Shown piece by piece: positions 54,265-62,425 of a stretch of DNA of 64,000 bases. Below the pieces are notes generated by a model that had not been told where the DNA came from, did no database searches, and saw nothing but the letters and a program-made list of their open reading frames with translations. Both the position numbers and the translations under genes were made by a program. This DNA comes from Mycobacteroides chelonae CCUG 47445 (GTDB taxonomy: Bacteria; Actinomycetota; Actinomycetes; Mycobacteriales; Mycobacteriaceae), in contig NZ_CP007220.1 in assembly GCF_001632805.1 (NCBI RefSeq), positions 4,836,001 to 4,900,000 of the forward strand, written 5' to 3'. Numbering within the stretch: position 1 is the first letter of the stretch; every line of letters begins with the position of its first letter.

Positions 54265-55032
54265 ATGAAGATCACGGGCAACACGGTGTTCATCCCCGGA
54301 GCCACCAGCGGGATCGGCCTGGAACTGGCCATAGCCTTGCAGGCCAAAGGAAACACTGTGATCGTCGGCGGCCGCCGCACCGAGCTGCTTGAGCGAATCT
54401 CCGCCGAGCACCCCGGCATCTCGGCAGTGCAGATCGACATTTCCGATCCAGCGAGCATCCACACCGCCGCCCAGCAGGTACTCACCGATCATCCCGACGT
54501 GAATGTCCTCATCGCGATGGCGGGGATCATGCGCGTCGAGGACTGGCACCACCCTGAGTCTTTCCTGCAGTCGGCCGAGGAGATCATCACCACGAATGTG
54601 CTCGGCCCGATTCGGTTGATCGCAAACTTCGTCGAGCACCTCCAGGCCCAACCGGAAGCCACCATCATCACGGTGTCGTCCGGATTGGCCTTCGCACCGC
54701 TGAAGGTCACGCCCAGCTACAACGCGTCCAAGGCTGCCATCCACATGCTCAGTGAGACGCTCCGGCTGCAGCTCGCGGATACCACCGTGACGATCAAGGA
54801 ACTCCAGCCACCCGCGGTGCGCACAGACCTCATGCCGGGACAGCAAGAGAGCGACTTCGCAATGCCCCTGAAGGACTTCGTCGACGAGGTGATCACTCTG
54901 CTGGAGACGCAGCCCGATGCCAACGAGATCCAGGTAGAGCGGGTGAAGTTCCTGCGCTACGGCGAGGCACGCGGTGACTACGACCACGTCGTCGCGACGC
55001 TCAACGCCTCCGATCCCCACGCTCGCCAGTAA
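54265..55032 (+). CDS. Short-chain dehydrogenase/reductase (DltE-like)
   Basis: The 255-residue protein has GATSGIG (residues 12-18), ILIAMAGI-type NAG motif (LIAMAGIM), a catalytic YNASK near residue 152 and a preceding Ser in TVSSGLAF. It uses NAD(P)H to oxidise or reduce a hydroxyl or carbonyl group. GGAGGT lies seven bases before the ATG. It is adjacent to and divergent from the TetR gene with the shared operator. The substrate is unknown. Confidence 0.9.
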   Translation: MKITGNTVFIPGATSGIGLELAIALQAKGNTVIVGGRRTELLERISAEHPGISAVQIDISDPASIHTAAQQVLTDHPDVNVLIAMAGIMRVEDWHHPESFLQSAEEIITTNVLGPIRLIANFVEHLQAQPEATIITVSSGLAFAPLKVTPSYNASKAAIHMLSETLRLQLADTTVTIKELQPPAVRTDLMPGQQESDFAMPLKDFVDEVITLLETQPDANEIQVERVKFLRYGEARGDYDHVVATLNASDPHARQ

Positions 55033-55088
55033 CGGGTGTCGCACACCTCACCTGGATACCTCGCTTCGCTCTTGCCAAGATTGAGTGG

Positions 55089-56024
55089 ATGACTGACGAG
55101 GCGAGCACCGGCGCACCCGGCACCAAGATCGCGCTGGCGCTAGGCGCGGGCGGGGCCCGGGGTTACGCGCATATCGGCGTGATCCAGGAACTGCGCGAGC
55201 GCGGCTTCGAGATCTCCGGGATCTCGGGGTCGTCGATGGGGGCGCTGGTCGGCGGGCTGGAAGCAGCCGGTGCGCTCGACGGATTCACCTCGTGGGCAAC
55301 CTCGTTAACGCAGCGCGCGGTATTGCGGCTGTTGGATCCGACCTGGACCAGCCCCGGCTTCTTCCGTGCCGAGAAGATTCTGGACGTGGTGCGCGAACTA
55401 CTCGGCGACGTCGCGATCGAAGACCTGCCGATCCCGTTCACCGCGGTCGCGACCGACTTGATCGCCGGTAAATCGGTCTGGCTACAGCGCGGCTCATTGG
55501 CTTCGGCCATTCGCGCGTCCATCGCGATTCCCGGAATGATCTCTCCGCATGTACTCGACGGCAGAGTGCTGGCCGACGGCGGTGTTCTCGATCTGATGGC
55601 GGTAGCGCCGTTAGCCGGGGTGCACGCCGAGCTGCGAGTGGCGGTAAGCCTCAGCGGGGGCGAAGAAGTACGCGCCCCGGCTCCGCCGCTGGACCCCGAG
55701 CCTCGTGAGCCGCGCGTGACGACGGAATGGTTGAACCGGCTGCTGCGCAGCACCTCGGCGCTCTTCGAAACCGATGGCACCGAGGCCGCGGGCCAACCGG
55801 ATCCCGCCGCGAAACTGACGAGCTTCGAGGTGATGAACCGCACCATCGAGGTCATGCAGTCCTCCCTTGCCCGCATGCAGCTCGCGGCACACCCGCCTGA
55901 TGTTCTCATCGAGGTGCCGCGCAGTGTCAGTCGCAGTCTGGACTTTCATCGCGCTTCCGAGGTCATCGAGGTCGGGCGCCGTTGCGCCGCTGAGGCTCTC
56001 GATACATACGCGAACACGAACTAG
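55089..56024 (+). CDS. Patatin-like phospholipase (RssA-type)
   Basis: The 311-residue protein begins with the oxyanion-hole motif GAGGARGYAHIG (residues 19-30). It then has the nucleophile elbow GSSMG near 47-51 and LADGGVLD near 161-168 with the catalytic Asp. It forms a Ser-Asp dyad and hydrolyses phospholipids or other esters in the cytoplasm or at the inner membrane. It has no signal peptide. It lies 56 bases after the SDR gene and 124 before poxB, on the same strand. Confidence 0.88.
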   Translation: MTDEASTGAPGTKIALALGAGGARGYAHIGVIQELRERGFEISGISGSSMGALVGGLEAAGALDGFTSWATSLTQRAVLRLLDPTWTSPGFFRAEKILDVVRELLGDVAIEDLPIPFTAVATDLIAGKSVWLQRGSLASAIRASIAIPGMISPHVLDGRVLADGGVLDLMAVAPLAGVHAELRVAVSLSGGEEVRAPAPPLDPEPREPRVTTEWLNRLLRSTSALFETDGTEAAGQPDPAAKLTSFEVMNRTIEVMQSSLARMQLAAHPPDVLIEVPRSVSRSLDFHRASEVIEVGRRCAAEALDTYANTN

Positions 56025-56148
56025 TCGTCGCTGTCCCGTCCACCAGTCGAATGACTGATGGCCGACCATCGCGTCCCCCGCTAGCATCCAATGAAGAGTG
56101 TCAACCGTCCCTGACCGTCCAGCACGCCTCATCCCCTTGGAGGGCATC

Positions 56149-57888
56149 ATGGCCCGCACAGTCTCGCAACTCATCGTCGATACCGTGAAAGCCGCTGGTG
56201 TTCAACGTATTTATGGCCTTCCCGGCGACTCGTTGAATGGCTTCACCGAAGCTCTGCGCCGCGACGGCACCGTGGAGTGGGTTCACGTGCGCCATGAGGA
56301 GGCGGCCGCATTCGCCGCAGGAGCCGAGGCCGCACTGACCGGCACCCTTGCGGTATGTGCCGCCAGCTGTGGTCCAGGCAATCTGCATCTCATCAACGGG
56401 CTCTTTGACGCGCACCGCAGCCGCGTTCCCGTCCTGGCAATCGCATCGCACATTCCCAGCGCCGAAATCGGCAGCGGCTACTTCCAGGAAACGCATCCAC
56501 AGAATCTGTTCGCCGAATGCAGTGTGTACAGCGAGCTGGTGAGCAGCGTTGAACAGCTGCCCTACGTCTTGGACACCGCCATCCGCGCCGCGCTTGATCA
56601 GCGGGGTGTGGCCGTCCTGACGATTCCCGGAGACATTCTCAGCGCCAAAACCGATGTGACGCCGCCCTCGGCGCCTATCGTCGCGGGCATCGGGACCCGT
56701 CTGCCGGACCCCGAGTCCCTGGAGCGAGCGGTGCGCGTACTGAACGGGTCCAATGCGGTCACGATCCTTGCCGGGGCCGGCTGTGAAGGCGCCCATGCCG
56801 AGCTGCTGGCGGTTGCCCGCACACTGCAGGCCCCGATCGTGCACACGTTGCGTGGCAAGGAATTCGTCGAGTACGACAATCCGTTCGATGTCGGCATGAC
56901 GGGCCTGTTGGGATTCCGTTCCGGATACGACGCACTCGAGGACACCGACGTGCTGCTGATGCTCGGGACGGATTTCCCATATCGACAGTTCTATCCACCG
57001 AAGGCCACTGTGATCCAGGTCGATATCCGCGGTGAACACATCGGCCGTCGTGTCCGGGTGGATGTTCCGCTCATCGGTTCGGTGAAAGACACCTTGCAAC
57101 AGCTTAATTCGACACTTCTTCCGCATTCCGACAGCAAGCATCTGGAGCGCGCGAAGGAGAACTACACGCGTACGCGTGCCCAACTCGACCGGCTGGCGGT
57201 GGACGATCGCAATCAGACGCCCGTGCGGCCGGAACTGGTAGCGCGCAGGATCGACGAGCTGGCCGACGAAGACGCGGTGTTCATCGCCGATGTCGGCACA
57301 CCCGTCATTTGGGCCGCGCGTTACCTGTCCATGAATGGCCGCCGGCGCCTACTCGGTTCGTTTAACCACGGCAGCATGGCGAATGCAGTACCTCAGGGAA
57401 TCGGCGCCCAAGCGTCACAACGGGGTCGCCAAGTCGTCACGCTCTCCGGCGACGGCGGGCTCGCGATGATGTTGGGAGACCTCATCACACTGACCCAGTC
57501 GCAGCTGCCCATCAAGATGGTGGTGTTCAACAATGGTGCGCTGAGCTTCGTAGAGCTGGAAATGAAGGCCGCCGGAATCGTGAACTACGGCACAGCGCTG
57601 GACAACCCCGTATTTGCCGACCTCGCAAGGGCACTCGGGATTCACGGTGTCCGTGTGGACCGCCCGGACCAGCTCGACGCGGCGTTGTCGGATGCCTTCA
57701 GCCACGACGGACCGGCCCTCGTGGAAGTGCTCACCGCCCGACAAGAGCTCTCGATTCCACCGACCATCACCGCCGCGCAGGTGGCAGGCTTCTCCCTGTG
57801 GGCAACGAGAACCCTGCTGTCCGGCCGTGGCGACGAGCTCATCGACCTGGCCAAAACGAACCTGGGCGCTCGTCTGCGCCGTCGGTAG
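56149..57888 (+). CDS. poxB: Pyruvate dehydrogenase (quinone)/pyruvate oxidase-type thiamine-diphosphate enzyme
   Basis: From ATG 56149 (GGAGGG upstream) the protein is 579 residues. The PYR domain has VRHEEAAAFAAGAEAALTG with the cofactor-activating Glu. A central FAD-type domain follows, and a PP domain with GDGGLAMMLGDLITLTQ and FNNGALSFVELEMKAAG. The last residues form a helical tail, as in PoxB, which binds the membrane and passes electrons to quinone while making acetate and CO2 from pyruvate. Acetolactate synthase is excluded by the PoxB-like SFVELEMK segment. A LAL regulator and two Rieske fusion enzymes follow. Confidence 0.87.
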   Translation: MARTVSQLIVDTVKAAGVQRIYGLPGDSLNGFTEALRRDGTVEWVHVRHEEAAAFAAGAEAALTGTLAVCAASCGPGNLHLINGLFDAHRSRVPVLAIASHIPSAEIGSGYFQETHPQNLFAECSVYSELVSSVEQLPYVLDTAIRAALDQRGVAVLTIPGDILSAKTDVTPPSAPIVAGIGTRLPDPESLERAVRVLNGSNAVTILAGAGCEGAHAELLAVARTLQAPIVHTLRGKEFVEYDNPFDVGMTGLLGFRSGYDALEDTDVLLMLGTDFPYRQFYPPKATVIQVDIRGEHIGRRVRVDVPLIGSVKDTLQQLNSTLLPHSDSKHLERAKENYTRTRAQLDRLAVDDRNQTPVRPELVARRIDELADEDAVFIADVGTPVIWAARYLSMNGRRRLLGSFNHGSMANAVPQGIGAQASQRGRQVVTLSGDGGLAMMLGDLITLTQSQLPIKMVVFNNGALSFVELEMKAAGIVNYGTALDNPVFADLARALGIHGVRVDRPDQLDAALSDAFSHDGPALVEVLTARQELSIPPTITAAQVAGFSLWATRTLLSGRGDELIDLAKTNLGARLRRR

Positions 57889-57937
57889 GTCTCACACCCC
57901 GCTGCCAGGCGGTCATGGCGCTACCATCGCAAACGCC

Positions 57938-60730
57938 ATGACCGCTGTTCCTTCCCCTCCCTCGTTCGTCGGGCGCGACGACCTGCGCGAGGTAGTCAGG
58001 CGCGTCGCGACCACGACAGACAACCCGCCCAACGTGTTACTCCTGCTCGGAGAGGCCGGGATTGGTAAGTCTGCGCTACTGCTGGACGCCACTGCAGCCG
58101 CCGCGAACGCCGGAGTCCGGGTGCTCTTCGCCGCCGGGAGCCAGCCCGATCTGCTGCACGCCTACACGTCCCTGGCCGAACTCATCTGCCCTTTGAGCGA
58201 GCACGTCAACGCGCTGCCCAGGCTGCTGCGTGACACCCTTAGCGACATCCTCGGGATCAAGAGCACGCCCTCACCACCCAGTCCCGTCATCATCCGGCAT
58301 GCGCTCCTTGCTCTACTGGAATCCGTAGCTCGTGAACGACCGCTCCTTCTCGCGCTCGACGACGTCGACCTACTCGACCGCGATTCACGTGAGGTACTGA
58401 CCTCCGTGTCCCGCAGGCTCATCCACACTCCGGTATCGGTGATCATGACGGGCCGCCACCGAGATGGGCTGCCCGGCCTCGACTCGGTCATCACCGTGAT
58501 CGACGTACCGGCTCTGAGCGACCGCGAAGCGAGTGATCTCCTCGAGACACAAGTGCCGCCCCCCGACCGTGGTGTACGCGGTGAGATCATTCGGTGGGCG
58601 GACGGAAATCCGCTGGCGCTGATTGAAGGCGCGCGCTTCTACGGTCTTTCCGGTGCCACGGTGTTCCGCGGAAACAACATGGCCGGATACCGCGGGGCGC
58701 ATTCCATCTTCTCCATAGAGTTGTCGGCACTCGACGTAAGAACTCGAAAGCTGTTGTTGTACAGCGCATCTGGTTCGGGATACGAAACCGTGGACATCAT
58801 CACCGACGTGGCCGGCTACGGTACCGACGTATCAGTCTGGAACGATGCCGAAAAGGCGGGGCTGCTGAGTATCACCCCGGATAGGTTGATCAAGTTCTGC
58901 CATCCACTGCTTCGGACTCTCGCCTATACCGATTCGACCCTGACCGAACAACGCGATGCCCATCTCGCCTTCGGGCACTCTCTGCTGCTCGACAATGCCT
59001 GCCGTGCATGGCATCTGGCCGAGGCAGCCACCGGGCCAGACGAGGCCATCGCATCCGCACTGGAACAGTCTGCGCAGCTGGCGCAGGAGCGCGGAGGCTA
59101 TCTGGAGGTCGCACGTGCGCTGCAGCGTGCCGGAGAGCTGAGTCCACATGGTGACGACGGTGCGCGCCGGTACGCCCACGCAGCGGCGGCCGCGAACTTC
59201 GGCGGTGACACCTCCTGGGCAATCCTACTCTGCGACAAGGCTTCTCAGTTAACCAGTCAACCCAGTATCCTCGGTTACGCCTCCCTCACCCGAGCTTCCA
59301 TCCGGCTGCAATCAGCGCAGGCAGCCGAGGCCTTCGAGCTGGTTCGCCGCTGCATGGAGGGACCCACGCCGCCGGAGGGTCGGCTGGCCCTCACCCTGGC
59401 TCATCTGGGCGCCTCGGCCTCGTACTACTCCGGGGATATCGCACATCGCGAGTCCCTCCAGAAATGGCTTCCCCGCCTCCCCTTCGACGACACCGAGCAG
59501 GAGGAGACGCAGACCGAATTCTTCACGTTCCCGGAGGGCGCCGCCGCCCTGCAGCGCACCTACATCGGCATGTACGCAGACACCGCCTCTGCAGGGCACG
59601 TCAGGCCGACATCCTTCGACCGGTGCTGGCTGACACCGCAGGCGCCAATCCTGGAACCCTTTCGGCATCTCGTCGTGGGCCTCATGGCCGCCTCCACCGA
59701 CGACTCCGACCTTGCCGTTCGCCACCTCTCGGCGGCGGTGGAATCGCTCAAAGGCAGTAGCGGCATGCGGGGCTTCACTTATGCACTGGCACCCCTTGCC
59801 TGGGCCCTTCTGGACACGGGCCGCTGGAATCAACTCGGTGAACTCCTTGCCGCCACCACGGACCTGTACGAGCTCCACGATCTCGCACTGCTGCACAGCG
59901 AAACCGCCGTGTGCCGTGCGCAGCTGCTCGCGTATCGTGGTGACGTCACCGCCGCCACAGCGGCGTTGCGCAGTATCGACACCTCCTCGTTGGACACGAC
60001 GTCAGGAGCGACACTCACGGCGCTCACGCGCGCGCGGGGATGGACGGCGATCCTCCACAACGACTTCGACGGCGCGTATCAATACTTCCGCGCGCAGTTT
60101 TATTCCGACGGGACGCCCACGCACTTCGTCGTATCGCACCGCGGGGTAGCCGAACTGGCCTGGGCGGCTGCGCGCAGCGGCCGCACCGAGGAGGTACGGC
60201 CGTTGATCGAAGCCATCGGACGGCAACTGGACCCCGCGTCACCCACACGAATCCGACTGCTGCATCACCAGGCAATGGCGCTGGTGTCCTCAACCGCGAA
60301 CGCGGAGGACTACTTTCGGCTCGCGGTAGACGATTCCAGCGGAGATCAGTGGCCACTTGAAGGCGCTCGCGCCCGGCTGCACTACGGAGAGTGGTTGCGC
60401 CGAGCCCGTCGTTCCGCGGAGGCGCGTCCCCTCCTATCGACGGCCCTGGCGATCTTCGAGCGCCAGGGTGCCGAGGCGCTGGCGGCACTCGCCCGTGCCG
60501 AATTGCGTGCCGCGGGCGTCGTCTCGAAATCTGCCCGCACCACCGCAGGCTTCGAATCGCTGACCGCGCAAGAGCAGCAGATTGTCAGGCTTGTGGCGTC
60601 CGGCATGACCAACCGCCAGATCGGCGATCAGCTCAACCTCTCACCTCGCACCATCGCATCTCACCTGTATCACGTCTACCCCAAGCTGGGGATCAGCCGA
60701 CGGCACGAGCTGCGTGACCTGATCACGTAG
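57938..60730 (+). CDS. LuxR-family regulator of the LAL type (ATPase + LuxR HTH)
   Basis: Starting at ATG 57938 the protein is 930 residues. It has an N-terminal STAND-type ATPase with Walker A GEAGIGKS (residues 38-45) and Walker B LLLALDDVDLLD. A long helical TPR-like middle of about 600 residues follows, and then a C-terminal LuxR HTH, LTAQEQQIVRLVASGMTNRQIGDQL. Such proteins sense small molecules and activate adjacent operons. It is followed by the Rieske-FMN gene after only 24 bases, so it may drive that operon and poxB. The longer open frame through poxB is out of phase with it and rejected. Confidence 0.9.
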   Translation: MTAVPSPPSFVGRDDLREVVRRVATTTDNPPNVLLLLGEAGIGKSALLLDATAAAANAGVRVLFAAGSQPDLLHAYTSLAELICPLSEHVNALPRLLRDTLSDILGIKSTPSPPSPVIIRHALLALLESVARERPLLLALDDVDLLDRDSREVLTSVSRRLIHTPVSVIMTGRHRDGLPGLDSVITVIDVPALSDREASDLLETQVPPPDRGVRGEIIRWADGNPLALIEGARFYGLSGATVFRGNNMAGYRGAHSIFSIELSALDVRTRKLLLYSASGSGYETVDIITDVAGYGTDVSVWNDAEKAGLLSITPDRLIKFCHPLLRTLAYTDSTLTEQRDAHLAFGHSLLLDNACRAWHLAEAATGPDEAIASALEQSAQLAQERGGYLEVARALQRAGELSPHGDDGARRYAHAAAAANFGGDTSWAILLCDKASQLTSQPSILGYASLTRASIRLQSAQAAEAFELVRRCMEGPTPPEGRLALTLAHLGASASYYSGDIAHRESLQKWLPRLPFDDTEQEETQTEFFTFPEGAAALQRTYIGMYADTASAGHVRPTSFDRCWLTPQAPILEPFRHLVVGLMAASTDDSDLAVRHLSAAVESLKGSSGMRGFTYALAPLAWALLDTGRWNQLGELLAATTDLYELHDLALLHSETAVCRAQLLAYRGDVTAATAALRSIDTSSLDTTSGATLTALTRARGWTAILHNDFDGAYQYFRAQFYSDGTPTHFVVSHRGVAELAWAAARSGRTEEVRPLIEAIGRQLDPASPTRIRLLHHQAMALVSSTANAEDYFRLAVDDSSGDQWPLEGARARLHYGEWLRRARRSAEARPLLSTALAIFERQGAEALAALARAELRAAGVVSKSARTTAGFESLTAQEQQIVRLVASGMTNRQIGDQLNLSPRTIASHLYHVYPKLGISRRHELRDLIT

Positions 60731-60754
60731 CTGGGCCCGCACCGCACCAGTCAT

Positions 60755-62425
60755 ATGACTGATGCGCCCATGTCCACGGTGACGCATAGTGCACCCATGA
60801 CTACCCTGCCCACGGCGGCACTGCAGGTGGCAGAGTTGTCCGCGCTCCCCGAGGGAGCGCCCTACCCCACCCGAGTGAGCGGCGTGGACATCGTTCTGAT
60901 TCGCCAGGACGAGAATGTTTCGGCGCTGTACGGGCGCTGCGCACACCGCGGTGCCCTGATGGCAGACGGCTACCTCGAAGGCGACCTCTTGGTCTGCGGG
61001 GTCCACGGCTGGCGTTACGAGGTGGACAGCGGTATCTCACCGGTCAATCCCTCGGTGGCACTGACGAAATTTCCCGCCTGGGTCTCCAACGGCACTGTTT
61101 ACGTTGATGAATCGGCTGTCTCGGCATTCGCGAAGGTACATCCGGCGTCGTACGAGGACGACGGCTATCAGGGCGCGTGGATCAAACCCTCTGATAGCGC
61201 GGAGGAACCCTTCGTCACCCAGATCCACGAGCTCGCCGCCCACGGGCTCGACAGGGTCGGGCATCACGGGACGATGGCGGCGATGGGGGTTCCGCGCGAC
61301 AAGCTGCCCTCGTGGGATTCGATTCAGCTGGTGACCGGCCAGCTGGCTCGTCTGCCCCTGCTGGACGACGAACCCGTCGACACCCGCACGGTGATCGGTC
61401 CGGGCGCACGGCGCCCGCTGTCCCTCGACATCCCCCTGTTTGTCAGTGATATGAGCTTCGGGGCACTCTCGCAAGAGGCCAAGATCGCGCTGGCCGCAGG
61501 CGCCGATCTCGCCGGAACGGGCATCTGTTCGGGTGAAGGAGGCATGCTCCCCGAAGAACAGCAACACAATTCGCGATACTTCTACGAGCTGGCCTCCGCC
61601 AGATTCGGATGGAGCTTCGAGCACGTCAAGAAGGTGCAGGCTTTTCATTTCAAGGGCGGCCAGGGCGCCAAGACCGGTACCGGCGGGCATCTGCCCGGCA
61701 ACAAGGTCGTCGGGAAGATCGCCGAGGTCCGTGGTCTCGCACCGGGCACCCCCGCGATCTCACCGTCTCGCTTTCCTGATTGGACATCCCTGGACCAGTT
61801 CCGTGACTGCGCGAGCGAGGTGCGCGAGTTGTCTGGGGGAATCCCAGTCGGCTACAAGATGAGCGCACAGCACATCGAGCGTGATATCGACGCGGCGCTC
61901 ACCATCGGCGTCGACTACATCATTCTCGACGGTCGCGGGGGTGGCACCGGCGCTGCACCAATTCTCTTTCGCGACAACATCTCCGTACCGACCATTCCGG
62001 CTCTGGCCCGCGCGCGTCGACATCTCGATCGCTCCGGTGCCCAGGAGGTGACTTTGGCGGTGACCGGCGGCATCCGCACCCCGGCCGATATGGTCAAGGC
62101 GCTGGCGCTGGGCGCCGACGCCATCGGTTTGTCCAACGCCGCACTGCAAGCCATCGGCTGTGTCGGCATGCGCGCCTGCAACACCAACACCTGCCCTGTC
62201 GGCATTGCCACCCAGAATCCAGCGCTGCGTGATCGTCTGCCCATCGACCTTGCGGCCGCCCGATTGCACCGATTCCTGCAGTCCACCGTCGAGCTGATGA
62301 CGATACTGGCCAGGGCATGCGGGCATCGCCGCCTCGCCGACCTGGAGCTCGACGATCTCGTCACATTCGACCGCGACTTCGCATACCTCAGCGCAGTCCC
62401 CTACGCAGGAGCGATACCACTGTGA
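60755..62425 (+). CDS. Rieske domain fused to FMN/[3Fe-4S] glutamate-synthase-like domain
   Basis: The 556-residue protein has an N-terminal Rieske domain with C62-x-H64 and C81-x2-H84 (CAHRG, CGVHGW). A glutamate-synthase-type TIM barrel follows at about residues 200-556. It carries ISPSRFPDW, a GRGGGTGAAP glycine loop for FMN and the three-Cys cluster motif C469-x5-C475-x4-C480 (CVGMRACNTNTCPVG). No GATase domain is present, so it is not a normal glutamate synthase. Electrons could flow between Rieske, FMN and [3Fe-4S] centres. ATG 60755 is assumed; ATGs at 60770 and 60797 are alternatives. The next gene overlaps its stop. Confidence 0.87.
   Translation: MTDAPMSTVTHSAPMTTLPTAALQVAELSALPEGAPYPTRVSGVDIVLIRQDENVSALYGRCAHRGALMADGYLEGDLLVCGVHGWRYEVDSGISPVNPSVALTKFPAWVSNGTVYVDESAVSAFAKVHPASYEDDGYQGAWIKPSDSAEEPFVTQIHELAAHGLDRVGHHGTMAAMGVPRDKLPSWDSIQLVTGQLARLPLLDDEPVDTRTVIGPGARRPLSLDIPLFVSDMSFGALSQEAKIALAAGADLAGTGICSGEGGMLPEEQQHNSRYFYELASARFGWSFEHVKKVQAFHFKGGQGAKTGTGGHLPGNKVVGKIAEVRGLAPGTPAISPSRFPDWTSLDQFRDCASEVRELSGGIPVGYKMSAQHIERDIDAALTIGVDYIILDGRGGGTGAAPILFRDNISVPTIPALARARRHLDRSGAQEVTLAVTGGIRTPADMVKALALGADAIGLSNAALQAIGCVGMRACNTNTCPVGIATQNPALRDRLPIDLAAARLHRFLQSTVELMTILARACGHRRLADLELDDLVTFDRDFAYLSAVPYAGAIPL

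Noticed and set aside
56101..57183. 360-codon minus-strand frame
   Set aside because: It is antisense to poxB, which has complete thiamine-diphosphate motifs.
57614..57937. 108-codon upstream extension of the LAL regulator
   Set aside because: The extension lies within poxB in another phase; the real start is ATG 57938, followed directly by the ATPase domain.
60748..60761. 14-base palindrome CAGTCATATGACTG spanning the Rieske-FMN start codon
   Set aside because: A few palindromes of this size are expected by chance in 64 kb, and it overlaps a start codon with no second copy.
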